Below, one piece after another: positions 8,764 through 15,940 of a DNA stretch of 64,000 nt (positions are counted from its first letter, which is position 1; every line of letters begins with the position of its first letter). The notes below the pieces were generated by a model that saw only the letters and a program-made list of their open reading frames with translations, was not told the origin of the DNA and did no database searches. Made by a program: the position numbers and the translations under genes. This DNA is from SIG710 sp045651985 (GTDB taxonomy: Bacteria; Bacillota; Clostridia; Oscillospirales; CAG-272), in assembly GCA_045651985.1 (NCBI GenBank), contig JAZRTK010000026.1, positions 124,001 to 188,000 on the forward strand, given 5' to 3'.

Positions 8764-8882
8764 GCGGGGTGATTTTAAAAAGCACCCCCGAAAACTTTCA
8801 AAAAGAGGACTTGTCACAGACATATCACTCTCACAAAAACGACGGTTAAACACCGTCGTTTTTTCTATGTGGTTTGGCGGGA
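8764..8882 (-). repeat. Dispersed terminator-bearing repeat, copy A (reverse, one end shortened)
   Basis: Copy of the repeat found also at 11886-12036 and 25397-25532, in reverse orientation. Shared blocks, read on the plus strand: GGGGTG-TTTT-AAAAGCACCCC, CCGAAAACTTTCAAAAAG, CACAGACA, the AAAACGACGG hairpin, and GTTTGGCGGG. It begins 7 bases after the ABC exporter stop codon. The outer TTTAAAAAGG block seen in the other long copies is missing here. Confidence 0.75.
8836..8862 (+). terminator. Intrinsic terminator of the marR-ABC operon
   Basis: Perfect 11-bp stem AAAACGACGGT / ACCGTCGTTTT with loop TAAAC and a T run to 8864. It is the core hairpin of repeat copy A. Confidence 0.85.
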
Positions 8883-8893
8883 AAATTCCACAC

Positions 8894-8922
8894 TTGACTT
8901 TTTTTCAAAAAATCGTTAAAAT
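8894..8922 (+). promoter_or_regulatory. Promoter of the cobalamin riboswitch transcript
   Basis: TTGACT at 8894-8899, 17-base spacer, TAAAAT at 8917-8922. The predicted start near 8929 is a few bases before the first riboswitch helix. Confidence 0.75.
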
Positions 8923-8934
8923 ATATTCGGTCTG

Positions 8935-9113
8935 AACGGTATCCCCCGCGCGGGGGATTTAAAAAGGAATCGGGTGTGAATCCCGAGCGAGCCCGTCACC
9001 GTGTAGTCCGTCCGAGAGTCGGAAAAACCGCCGCAGCCGTGCCGCAACACGGAAAAACCATTGGCGATAGCTGAGAAGGTGCGACGGTTGGACGAAGCCG
9101 GGAGACTTGCCGT
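8935..9113 (+). promoter_or_regulatory. Cobalamin (B12) riboswitch
   Basis: The leader holds the conserved parts of the cobalamin aptamer in order: a GC-rich hairpin (ATCCCCCGCGCGGGGGAT), AAAAAGGAATCGGGTGTGAA followed by TCCCGAGCGAGCCCGTCACC (the GGTG-GAATCC-GGGC-CCGCCACTG region of the family), and the B12 box variant AAGCCGGGAGACTTGCC at about 9095-9111. A long GC-rich helix between GCTGCG near 9114 and CGCAGC near 9167 follows and could be the expression platform; it lacks a U run, so control may be at translation. The two genes downstream form a putative B12 capture/uptake pair, which fits. High cobalamin should switch them off. Confidence 0.88.
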
Positions 9114-9209
9114 GCTGCGTTGCCATGCCTCGATGTCAGGCGTCCGAAACGGAGGCTTCGCGCAGCCAAAAAATATGGGCAAAAAGCCCGAAAAGAAAGG
9201 AAAAATGCT

Positions 9210-9629
9210 ATGAAAAACAAGAAAATTTTATTTGGTTTGTTTTCTCTTGCAGCAGTGCTTGCCATGGTTGCGGTCATGTGCTTTTCACTCGCTTCATGCA
9301 AAAACAACGAATCCGAAGTTCCCGAAAACGAGGGCGGTGCGGCTGAGATCGAGGTCACGGTCATTCACGGTGACGGAGAAACAAAGGTCTTCAGGATCGC
9401 GACCACCGAGGGCGCAACGCTTCGATCCGCACTTGAATCTATCGATCTTGTGCAGGGCGACGAGTCCGAGTTCGGTCTTTACGTCAAGGTCGTTGACGGC
9501 GAGCGTGCCGACTACGATGCGGACGGCGCATATTGGGGATTTTATCAGGACGGCGAGTACATGATGGAAGGCATTGACACAGCCAAGGTCAAGGACGGAG
9601 ATTCCTTTGAGATCAAGTACTCAAAGTAA
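9210..9629 (+). CDS. DUF4430 (transcobalamin-like C-terminal domain) lipoprotein
   Basis: 139-residue exported lipoprotein. Lys-rich start and hydrophobic core (residues 5-26) lead to the lipobox LASC, with the lipidated Cys at residue 30, then a short acidic linker and a single compact domain (about 45-139) with GATLRSALES, the Tyr/Trp-rich turn AYWGFYQDGEYM and a final IDTAKVKDGDSFEIKYS. This pattern is that of DUF4430, related to the C-terminal domain of vertebrate transcobalamin and intrinsic factor. The ATG at 9210 follows AGAAAGGAAAAATGCT. It lies directly behind the cobalamin riboswitch and overlaps the ECF S component, so capture of cobalamin or a corrinoid at the cell surface is likely; this is inferred from context. 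Confidence 0.88.
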   Translation: MKNKKILFGLFSLAAVLAMVAVMCFSLASCKNNESEVPENEGGAAEIEVTVIHGDGETKVFRIATTEGATLRSALESIDLVQGDESEFGLYVKVVDGERADYDADGAYWGFYQDGEYMMEGIDTAKVKDGDSFEIKYSK

Positions 9630-10161
9630 ACTTCCGCTTTCCGTTCGGGAAATGACGGTCTTTGCCATGCTGGGCGCTTTGATGTTCGTTTCAAAGCTTG
9701 TTATGGAGTGGGCGCCCAATATCCACTTTCTGGGCATGCTGACCATGACCTATACCATAGTTTACAGGTGGAAGGCGCTTATTCCCATCTACGTTTACGT
9801 ATTTCTAAACGGAGCCTACGCGGGCTTTAATATCTGGTGGGTGCCGTACCTTTACCTGTGGACTGTTTTGTGGGGGGTGACTATGCTCCTGCCGAGAAGA
9901 ATGCCTGCTTGGCTTTGCATGGTGGTATATCCCGCCCTCTGCGGACTTCACGGCTTTTTCTTTGGCATACTTTATGCCCCCGCCGAGGCGCTCTTTTACG
10001 GCTTTGATCTCCAAACGACGCTTCTGTGGATATCAAAGGGCATATACTTTGACGTTCTCCACGGGCTTGGCAATATTGCGGCAGGACTTTTGATCCTTCC
10101 CATGAGCCAATTGATGATAAAGCTTGAAAAAAGGTCAGCAAAAGGCTATCAAAAAACTTGA
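9607..10161 (+). CDS. ECF transporter S component, probably for cobalamin
   Basis: A small membrane protein (184 residues from TTG 9607) with about five or six hydrophobic segments, of the ECF substrate-binding (S) type: MTVFAMLGALMFVSKLVMEW followed by ALIPIYVYVFLNGAYAGFNIWWVPYLYLW and a C-terminal amphipathic segment. TTG 9607 is chosen because GGAG sits 6 bases upstream; it lies inside the end of the DUF4430 gene. TTG 9574 and ATG 9652 are alternatives, the latter beginning exactly at the first membrane helix. No ATPase or T subunit is adjacent, so it would share an energising module encoded elsewhere. Riboswitch control and the lipoprotein neighbour point to vitamin B12 uptake. Confidence 0.8.
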   Translation: MRSSTQSKLPLSVREMTVFAMLGALMFVSKLVMEWAPNIHFLGMLTMTYTIVYRWKALIPIYVYVFLNGAYAGFNIWWVPYLYLWTVLWGVTMLLPRRMPAWLCMVVYPALCGLHGFFFGILYAPAEALFYGFDLQTTLLWISKGIYFDVLHGLGNIAAGLLILPMSQLMIKLEKRSAKGYQKT

Positions 10162-10235
10162 CCCATTGCAAAAACTCGCTTTTTTAGTGGAATTTTCTTT
10201 TTTTGCGACAAAATTCAAAAATATCTTTAATTTGC

Positions 10236-10264
10236 TTGAATAAAGCAAAAAAGCGTGATATAAT
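10236..10264 (+). promoter_or_regulatory. Promoter of the uracil-DNA glycosylase gene
   Basis: TTGAAT at 10236-10241, 17-base spacer, TATAAT at 10259-10264; predicted start about 30 bases before the ATG at 10300. Confidence 0.75.
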
Positions 10265-10299
10265 TTTATCATAGGAACAAAAAATCGGAGGTGCCGGAA

Positions 10300-10857
10300 A
10301 TGACCGATTGGGAAGAGCTTTTTAAAACCTGCTCAAATTGCGAAAAATGTGAGCTTTCACAGACCCGTACCAACTGCGTTTTCGGTACGGGCAGCAAAGA
10401 CGCCGACGTGCTTTTCGTGGGCGAAGCGCCGGGCGAGAAGGAGGATCTGAGCGGTGTGCCGTTCGTGGGAGCCGCGGGAAAACTTCTTGACAAATATTTA
10501 TTTGCGGTAGGGATAGACCGTGAGCGTGTGTATATTGCGAATATCCTCAAATGCCGACCTCCCAAAAACCGCGACCCCCGACCCGAGGAGGAAGAAGCCT
10601 GCATCGGCTATCTGCGCGAGCAGGTAAGGCTTCTTGACCCCAAGGTGATCATCTGCCTTGGCAGGATTTCTGCCATGAAGCTCATAAAGCCCGATTTTAA
10701 GATAACTTTGGAACACGGAAAATGGTTCAAAAAGGGGAATTACCTTATGACCGCCGTGTACCACCCTGCCGCTCTGCTTCGGGATCCCCGCAAAAAGGAG
10801 GACATGATGGCAGACATGGAAAAGATCAAGGAAAAGCTGGAGGAGCTGTCGGTCTGA
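10300..10857 (+). CDS. Uracil-DNA glycosylase, family 4 type with Fe-S cluster
   Basis: 185 residues. Excises uracil from DNA after cytosine deamination or dUTP incorporation. The N-terminus has the Cys cluster C11-SN-C14-EK-C17, with further cysteines in NILKCRPP and EEACIGYL, as expected for the 4Fe-4S ligands of family 4 enzymes. Catalytic motif A is GEAPGEKED (residues about 44-52) and motif B is HPAALLR. ATG 10300 is used rather than GTG 10291 because GGAGGTG precedes the ATG at the right distance. The AEC carrier starts 59 bases downstream and may be read through. Confidence 0.93.
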   Translation: MTDWEELFKTCSNCEKCELSQTRTNCVFGTGSKDADVLFVGEAPGEKEDLSGVPFVGAAGKLLDKYLFAVGIDRERVYIANILKCRPPKNRDPRPEEEEACIGYLREQVRLLDPKVIICLGRISAMKLIKPDFKITLEHGKWFKKGNYLMTAVYHPAALLRDPRKKEDMMADMEKIKEKLEELSV

Positions 10858-10916
10858 CGACAGCCGCCCCGCGACAACCGAGCCGACGATCGGCAAAACG
10901 GAGATTTAAAGAAAAA

Positions 10917-11882
10917 ATGACGACAGAATCCTTTCTTTCGCTTATCAGAATACTTATAGTGTTGTTTCTGATGCTCATGGTGGGCTTTTTTGCCCGAAAA
11001 AGGGGCATCATTGACACGGCGGCGTCCAAAAAGCTGTCCGCCCTCGTCGTGAATATCGGACAGCCCGCCATGATAATGAACCCCCTTTTCAAGGTCGACT
11101 TTGAAAAGCGTGCCGCCATGGAGGGGCTGACCATGTTCCTTATTGGCATCGGGGTGCATCTTTTCTGCTGTGTTTTCGCCTTTTTTGCGGTGAAGATCTT
11201 CAAGGATCCCGACGAGCGCAAGATATCCGAGTACTCTATTATTTTTGCCAACGCGGGCTTTATCGGATTTCCCATTCTCGCCTCGGTATTTGGGGACATC
11301 GGAACGTTTTGGGGTTGTTTTTACATCGTTGCCTTCCACCTGTTCGTGTGGACGTGGGGTATGATAATCCTTGCGCGCGGACGCGAGGATATTAAGATGA
11401 CTGTCAAAAAGGCGCTCATCAACCTTGGTACCGTCCCTTGCGCTATCGGAGTGGCGGTATATCTGCTGACGGCGATTGTTGAGATCCCCGCGGGTGTGCG
11501 CGGAGTGGTGGTTGACTGCACGGGCTACTTTACAAATCTGTGTACCCCCATTTCGGTTCTTATTGTGGGTTCGCTTCTGGCAACTCGCTCGTTCCGACAG
11601 ATATTTCTCGACAAAAAAGTGTATTTCACCTGCCTTTGCCGATTGATACTTATTCCCGTATGCATCTGCCTTATAGCAAAGGTAATAGGACTTCCCGATA
11701 GCATGGTTCTCTTTGCGGCGCTGATCTCGGCACTGCCATCGGCGACAAACGTCACAATGTTTGCCGAGCTTTACGAGATCGTGCCCGGGTATGCCGCTCA
11801 AGCGGTGGGCGTTTCCTCGCTGTTTACTTTCATAACCTTGCCCTGCGTAATGCTTTTTGCGGATTTTGTGGTCAGATTGTGA
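10917..11882 (+). CDS. AEC-family (auxin efflux carrier-like) membrane transporter
   Basis: 321-residue integral membrane protein with about ten hydrophobic helices and the two inverted halves typical of the AEC family. Marks are MLMVGFFARKRGIID at the first helix, SALVVNIGQPAMIMNPLF with the helix-breaking Asn/Pro, FANAGFIGFPI and the last repeat with ISALPSATNVTMFAELY. Bacterial members move organic acids such as malate or malonate or amino acids; specificity cannot be read here. Upstream in-frame starts inside the UDG gene are rejected because the membrane domain begins right after ATG 10917. A repeat element with a terminator follows the stop by only a few bases. Confidence 0.88.
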   Translation: MTTESFLSLIRILIVLFLMLMVGFFARKRGIIDTAASKKLSALVVNIGQPAMIMNPLFKVDFEKRAAMEGLTMFLIGIGVHLFCCVFAFFAVKIFKDPDERKISEYSIIFANAGFIGFPILASVFGDIGTFWGCFYIVAFHLFVWTWGMIILARGREDIKMTVKKALINLGTVPCAIGVAVYLLTAIVEIPAGVRGVVVDCTGYFTNLCTPISVLIVGSLLATRSFRQIFLDKKVYFTCLCRLILIPVCICLIAKVIGLPDSMVLFAALISALPSATNVTMFAELYEIVPGYAAQAVGVSSLFTFITLPCVMLFADFVVRL

Positions 11883-11885
11883 CCG

Positions 11886-12036
11886 GTCCCCTTAAAAAGG
11901 TGGCCGGACCCACCAAACTAAATATAGAAAAACGATGGCTGAACGCCATCGTTTTTTTGTTTGTCAGCTCAATCTGTCTGTGGCAAATCCTTTTTAAAGT
12001 TTTCGGGGTGCAGGGGTGCTTTTCCAAAAGCACCCC
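11886..12036 (+). repeat. Dispersed terminator-bearing repeat, copy B (forward, longest)
   Basis: Blocks in order: GTCCCC, TTAAAAAGGTGGCCGGACCC, ACCAAACTAAAT, the AAAACGATGGC hairpin, TTTGTTTG, CTGTCTGTGGCAAATCC, TTTTTAAAGTTTTCGGGGTG and GGGGTGCTTTTCCAAAAGC closing on ACCCC. Every block recurs in copies A and C. The copy starts 3 bases after the AEC carrier stop codon. Confidence 0.8.
11928..11956 (+). terminator. Intrinsic terminator behind the AEC carrier gene
   Basis: 12-bp perfect stem AAAAACGATGGC / GCCATCGTTTTT, loop TGAAC, then T residues to 11958. Core of repeat copy B; symmetric enough to act in both directions between the converging carrier and Cys-rich protein genes. Confidence 0.85.
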
Positions 12037-12054
12037 GCATCTCCCTCTTTCCTT

Positions 12055-12870
12055 TTACTGACAGCCGCAGCGCTTTTCCCGCTCGGACTGACAGACGGGC
12101 GCAGTGCCGCCGCAGCCAAATTCGCCTACGGGGAACTGCATGCTTCTGAAGATGTTGCAGGGGTTCTTTTCGTCGGGCTCAAGACATTCCTTGTCGGGGA
12201 CGCAGTACTCGGTAGCGCTCACCAGATACTGGCAGGGGCGCACGATGCGGACCACCGAGAAGATTCCCACAGATGCAAGAAGAACTCTTTCGCCGTCGTG
12301 ACGGCAGAGGGAGCCGCCAAGACGTGCCTGAACGTGGTCGGGCACCTCATCGGCACAGCAGCAGCACGTTATCTGGCAAGTGCAATCCCGTTCGCGGACG
12401 ATGTCGATGTCGAGTATAACGGGATCGACAGCTTCAAGCACGGCGGTGGGCAGGCTCTTCTGCCCGTAGTTCTTTTGGCACTCGCAGCCGTTCTTTTCGT
12501 CGCTTCGGTAGGTACTGACGGAGCTTTCGCCGCCAAAGAGAATAACTCTCTTTTCAACAACGGCAACGCCGTCGAACTCCTGCTCACGACCTCCCACGCA
12601 AGCCTCAAATTTCATGCAGATATAAAAACGGATATTTACGGTGTAAAATCCGCGGTTGAACTGCACGGGGTCAACGTTTATATACGTCCAGCCTATCTCG
12701 GCGCTCTTTACACGGATATTTCCCGTATGTTCTATTATCTCCTGCCCGAAATCGGTCAGATGAACCTTGACGTTTTCGTAGCAGTCTCTGTCACGGCAGG
12801 AATCAAGGACTCGGTTCGTCTCAATGCAAACCAGATCCCGTCTGTCGGAGCAAAACTTGTTTTCCGCCAT
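12055..12870 (-). CDS. Conserved Cys-rich protein of unknown function
   Basis: 271 residues from ATG 12870, which has AAGGAGAAAAATT directly before it; an in-frame start at 12909 is less likely. The N-terminal region (VCIETNRVLDSCRDRDCYEN, then VHLTDFGQEII, RVKSAEIGWTYINVDPVQFN and GFYTVNIRFYICMKFEACVG) matches my memory of an unnamed protein family common in Clostridia. The C-terminal half has clustered cysteines (CTCQITCCCC, CNIFRSMQFPVGEFGCGG, RCGCQ). There is no signal peptide or membrane span. It is transcribed divergently from the maltose-type operon. Some relatives may be linked to spore or cell surface, but nothing here shows that, so I assign no function. Confidence 0.75.
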   Translation of the reverse strand: MAENKFCSDRRDLVCIETNRVLDSCRDRDCYENVKVHLTDFGQEIIEHTGNIRVKSAEIGWTYINVDPVQFNRGFYTVNIRFYICMKFEACVGGREQEFDGVAVVEKRVILFGGESSVSTYRSDEKNGCECQKNYGQKSLPTAVLEAVDPVILDIDIVRERDCTCQITCCCCADEVPDHVQARLGGSLCRHDGERVLLASVGIFSVVRIVRPCQYLVSATEYCVPDKECLEPDEKNPCNIFRSMQFPVGEFGCGGTAPVCQSEREKRCGCQ

Positions 12871-12935
12871 AATTTTTCTCCTTTTCTTATTACGGCTTTT
12901 GCCGCTCACTACATTTTATGCCCTTTTTTTGTATC

Positions 12936-12963
12936 TTGACATTTTTTTGCAAGAGAATAAAAA
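12936..12963 (+). promoter_or_regulatory. Probable promoter of the maltose-type ABC operon
   Basis: TTGACA at 12936-12941 and TAAAAA at 12958-12963, spacer 16. The -35 is perfect and the -10 is imperfect, as often seen for activated or repressible promoters. Confidence 0.5.
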
Positions 12964-12984
12964 AAGGAATGAGGGCAAATAATA

Positions 12985-13002
12985 TGACAAAAGCGTTTGC
13001 CG
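12985..13002. promoter_or_regulatory. Possible LacI/GalR-type operator upstream of the sugar ABC operon
   Basis: The core CAAAAGCGTTTG at 12988-12999 is a near palindrome with the central CG and CAAA/TTTG arms typical of LacI-family sites such as those of MalR or CcpA. It lies just downstream of the promoter and about 40 bases before the ATG. No LacI-family gene is present in the window, so the regulator would be encoded elsewhere. Confidence 0.4.
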
Positions 13003-13037
13003 TAAAAGCGGACAAACGAAAGAAAGGAAATAACATC

Positions 13038-14309
13038 ATGAAAAAGATCATAAAGATTGCAGTATCTGTGCTTCTCGTGTCGGCGCTTCTGGTTGCACTC
13101 GTGTCATGCGGAGGCGACGGAGAGGTGACAGACGGCGACGGAGTTATCGGCGATGAAGACAAAGAAACGAGACTTACCGTATGGTGCGCCGAGAATCTGG
13201 TGGAGCTGACGAAAAAACAGCTTGCCGATTACAATGAAGAAAATAATGCCAACGTAAAATTCACCGTCAATCCCGTGGGAGAGGGTGATGCGGCCACAAA
13301 CCTGCTCACCGACGTGACCGCAGGCGCGGACGTGTACTGCTTTGCCCAGGACCAGCTTGCAAGGCTGGTCCAGGCGGGTGCTCTTTCGCCCGTGTCCGAC
13401 GCGCTCCGTGATAAGGTCATGTCGGAGCACGACGAGGGTGCCGTAGCCGCTGCTCAGGTGTCGGGAAAGCTTTATGCTTTCCCTCTCACTTCGGACAACG
13501 GTTACTTTATGTATTACGACAAGCGCGTCATCACAGACCCCTCGGCGCTGACCGACCAGACAAAGCTTATTGAGACGGTGTCGGCGGCGGGCAAGACTAT
13601 TGCATTTGAGCTCCTTGGCTCTCATTGGTACGGATCCTCTTATTTTCTCGGCGCGGGAGCAGAATCCATGTGGGAGACGAACGAGGGCGGTGCTTTTACT
13701 TCATATAACGACACCTTCGGCTCGGACAAAGGCATAATTGCCGCCAAAGGCATGGCGGAGCTTGTGGCAAGCCCCGTTTTCGTTGACTCCTCCTCCGCAT
13801 CCTCTTTTACAAGCGGAGCGGCGGTGGTCGTGGCGGGAACATGGGAATACGAGACCGCAAAGCAGATCCTCGGTGAAAATCTGGGCTGTGCGCCCCTGTG
13901 GAGCTATACGGTTGACGGCGAAAGCTACCACCTCGGCTCATTTTCGGGCAACAAGCTTGTGGGAGTAAAGCCCCAGAGCGATTCGAAGCGCGCGGCGCTT
14001 TGTCAGTCGGTGGCTTACTTCCTCTCTGACGAAGACCGTCAGGAGGAAAGATTTGAAGAACTTGGCTGGGGACCCTCAAACCGCGAGGTGCAGATGTCGG
14101 ACGAGGCTATGGCAAACGAAGCTTTGACTGCTCTTGCGGCGCAGAACAAGCACGCAACGCCCCAGGGACAGTTCCCCAACGCTTGGTGGGATACGGGTAA
14201 AGCGATCAGCGCGTCGTTAAAACAGTTGGGCAAGACTATGCCGACCACCGAGGACGTGCGTCCCATCCTTGACACTTACACAAAGGGTCTTGAGGAGATA
14301 ATTAAGTAA
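13038..14309 (+). CDS. Maltose/maltodextrin-type sugar-binding lipoprotein (family 1 solute-binding protein)
   Basis: 423 residues from ATG 13038 (AGAAAGGAAATAACATC before it). Lipoprotein signal with lipobox LVSC, Cys at residue 24, followed by a Gly/Asp linker and the mature binding protein, TRLTVWCAENLVELTKKQLA. Family 1 marks include VTAGADVYCFAQDQLARLVQAGAL, YAFPLTSDNGYFMYYDK, FTSGAAVVVAGTWE, a Trp-rich ligand cleft and the ending QGQFPNAWWDTGKAI. It should capture malto-oligosaccharides outside the membrane and hand them to the MalF/MalG-type permeases encoded downstream. Family-level identification is firm; the exact sugar is not, since no glycosidase lies nearby. Confidence 0.9.
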   Translation: MKKIIKIAVSVLLVSALLVALVSCGGDGEVTDGDGVIGDEDKETRLTVWCAENLVELTKKQLADYNEENNANVKFTVNPVGEGDAATNLLTDVTAGADVYCFAQDQLARLVQAGALSPVSDALRDKVMSEHDEGAVAAAQVSGKLYAFPLTSDNGYFMYYDKRVITDPSALTDQTKLIETVSAAGKTIAFELLGSHWYGSSYFLGAGAESMWETNEGGAFTSYNDTFGSDKGIIAAKGMAELVASPVFVDSSSASSFTSGAAVVVAGTWEYETAKQILGENLGCAPLWSYTVDGESYHLGSFSGNKLVGVKPQSDSKRAALCQSVAYFLSDEDRQEERFEELGWGPSNREVQMSDEAMANEALTALAAQNKHATPQGQFPNAWWDTGKAISASLKQLGKTMPTTEDVRPILDTYTKGLEEIIK

Positions 14310-14324
14310 CAAGATCAAATGCTG

Positions 14325-14360
14325 ATCCGTAGGGGCGATTTACGAATCGTTCCTACGGAT
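14325..14360. repeat. REP-like palindrome between the binding-protein and permease genes
   Basis: Arms ATCCGTAGGGGCGATT and AATCGTTCCTACGGAT around TACG: 16 bp with two mismatches that become G-U pairs in RNA. The CGTAGGGGCGATT type of palindrome is a widespread dispersed repeat in several bacterial groups. At this position it could protect the abundant binding-protein mRNA and lower permease expression, as the REP element between malE and malF does in E. coli. Confidence 0.65.
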
Positions 14361-14393
14361 TGCCCCAACATCAAAAGGAAAGGATAGATCAAA

Positions 14394-15938
14394 ATGAAAA
14401 GCAAAGGTACATCAGATTCGCTTGAATATTTAAAATACGGCGCGAGTCGTCGATTCCTTCATAAATTTTATCTTTTCCTGCGGGCAGTCCCACGGGGATT
14501 TTTGGAATTCTTCTTGGCAATTTGGGAATTTTTGAAAGGTATCGCGCTTTATTTTGTCCGAGAGACCCGCGACGTTATCGACACGTACAAAAACGGCGAC
14601 AAGATAACACGCGCATCCTTTTTCGTCATGGGATTTTCCTCGTTTGCGAGAGGTCAGGTCCTGCGTGGAATACTTTTTCTGTCTTTTCAGCTGATCTTTA
14701 TTTTTTACACTGCCGTCTGGGGATGGCGGTGGATAGTAAAGCTGTCTTTTCGGGGTCTTGAAGCCACGAAGGTCGTGCCGGGAAATCCCATAATTATCGG
14801 CGGAGTGGAGTACACCGAGAGCGTCACCGTTTACGGAGACAACAATCTGCAAATAATGATATACGGTGTTCTTTCTTTGCTATTTGTCCTTTGCTTTTTG
14901 TACACGTGGCGTGTCAACGTCCGTCAAAGTAAGCTGTCACAGGAGCTTTTGGCACAGGGCAAACCCCTCAAACGCGCAAAAGACGACCTGCACGCCGCCC
15001 TTGACAGTCAGTTTCACAAGACCGTTCTTGCTTTGCCTGCTCTGGGTATACTTTTTTTCACGGTCGTTCCGATTATTATCATGGTCATGGTGGCGTTCAC
15101 CAACTACGACGCAAGTCACACCCCCCCATTAAATCTTTTTCATTGGGTGGGGCTTGACAATTTCAATCAGATATTCACCTGGACGGGGGCGGGTTCAAAG
15201 GCGTTTTCCGCCACATTCGGCGAGATTCTGACCTGGACGCTCATCTGGGCTTTCTTTGCCACGTTTACCAACTATTTTCTGGGCATGCTGGTGGCGATGA
15301 TGATAAACAAAAAGGGAATAAAGCTCAAAAAGGTGTGGAGAACCATTCTTGTTATCACCATTGCCGTCCCTCAATTCATTTCCCTGCTCTACGTTTCAAA
15401 GCTCTTTGCCGACGAGGGGCTTGTCAACCGTTTTCTTCTTGACATGGGCTGGATAGATCGGGCGATACCCTTCTGGACAGACGCGACACTTGCGCGTATA
15501 ATGGTAATTTTGGTCAACATCTGGGTGGGAATACCCTATCAGATGCTTATTACCACGGGAGTGCTCATGAATATCCCCTCCGACCTTTACGAGTCGGCGC
15601 GAATCGACGGCGCAAAGCCTTACCAGCAGTATATAAAGATAACTTTGCCCTATATGCTTTTCGTCACGGGTCCCTACCTGCTCACCAATTTCATCGGGAA
15701 CATGAACAATTTCAACGTCATCTACCTGCTTACAGGCGGAGCGCCTTACACTCAGTCCTTTGCGGGCGCAGGTAAGACGGACCTACTCATCACCTGGCTC
15801 TACCGCCTGACCGTCACAAACAATGATTACAAGTTGGCGGCGGTTATCGGAATAATGGTATTTTTGGTGGTGGCGGTGATCTCTCTTGTGGTCTACAATT
15901 TCATGCCCTCAATCAAAAGCGAGGAGGAATTTCAATAA
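14394..15938 (+). CDS. Sugar ABC transporter permease, MalF type
   Basis: 514-residue inner-membrane permease. An N-terminal extension of about 200 residues contains extra membrane helices (SFARGQVLRGILFLSFQLIF and YGVLSLLFVLCFLYTW) with a short beta-rich extracytosolic segment between them, as in MalF proteins of Clostridia. The transport core follows, with FFTVVPIIIMVMVAFTNYD, and the cytosolic coupling (EAA) loop ESARIDGAKPYQQYIKITLP that docks onto the ATPase. The final part YLLTGGAPYTQSFAGAGKTD matches MalF. It forms a heterodimer with the following MalG-type protein. The MalG gene starts 2 bases after its stop, and the binding-protein gene lies upstream behind a hairpin. Confidence 0.93.
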   Translation: MKSKGTSDSLEYLKYGASRRFLHKFYLFLRAVPRGFLEFFLAIWEFLKGIALYFVRETRDVIDTYKNGDKITRASFFVMGFSSFARGQVLRGILFLSFQLIFIFYTAVWGWRWIVKLSFRGLEATKVVPGNPIIIGGVEYTESVTVYGDNNLQIMIYGVLSLLFVLCFLYTWRVNVRQSKLSQELLAQGKPLKRAKDDLHAALDSQFHKTVLALPALGILFFTVVPIIIMVMVAFTNYDASHTPPLNLFHWVGLDNFNQIFTWTGAGSKAFSATFGEILTWTLIWAFFATFTNYFLGMLVAMMINKKGIKLKKVWRTILVITIAVPQFISLLYVSKLFADEGLVNRFLLDMGWIDRAIPFWTDATLARIMVILVNIWVGIPYQMLITTGVLMNIPSDLYESARIDGAKPYQQYIKITLPYMLFVTGPYLLTNFIGNMNNFNVIYLLTGGAPYTQSFAGAGKTDLLITWLYRLTVTNNDYKLAAVIGIMVFLVVAVISLVVYNFMPSIKSEEEFQ

Positions 15939-15940
15939 AA

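Noticed and set aside
10740..11801. Minus-strand frame of 353 codons over the AEC carrier
   Set aside because: The translation is His/Lys/Arg-rich and low complexity, typical of the reverse of a membrane protein gene. The plus-strand carrier is clear.
12016..12939. Plus-strand frame of 307 codons over the Cys-rich protein gene
   Set aside because: The minus-strand frame has a good ribosome binding site and a recognisable conserved sequence; the plus frame has neither and runs through repeat copy B.
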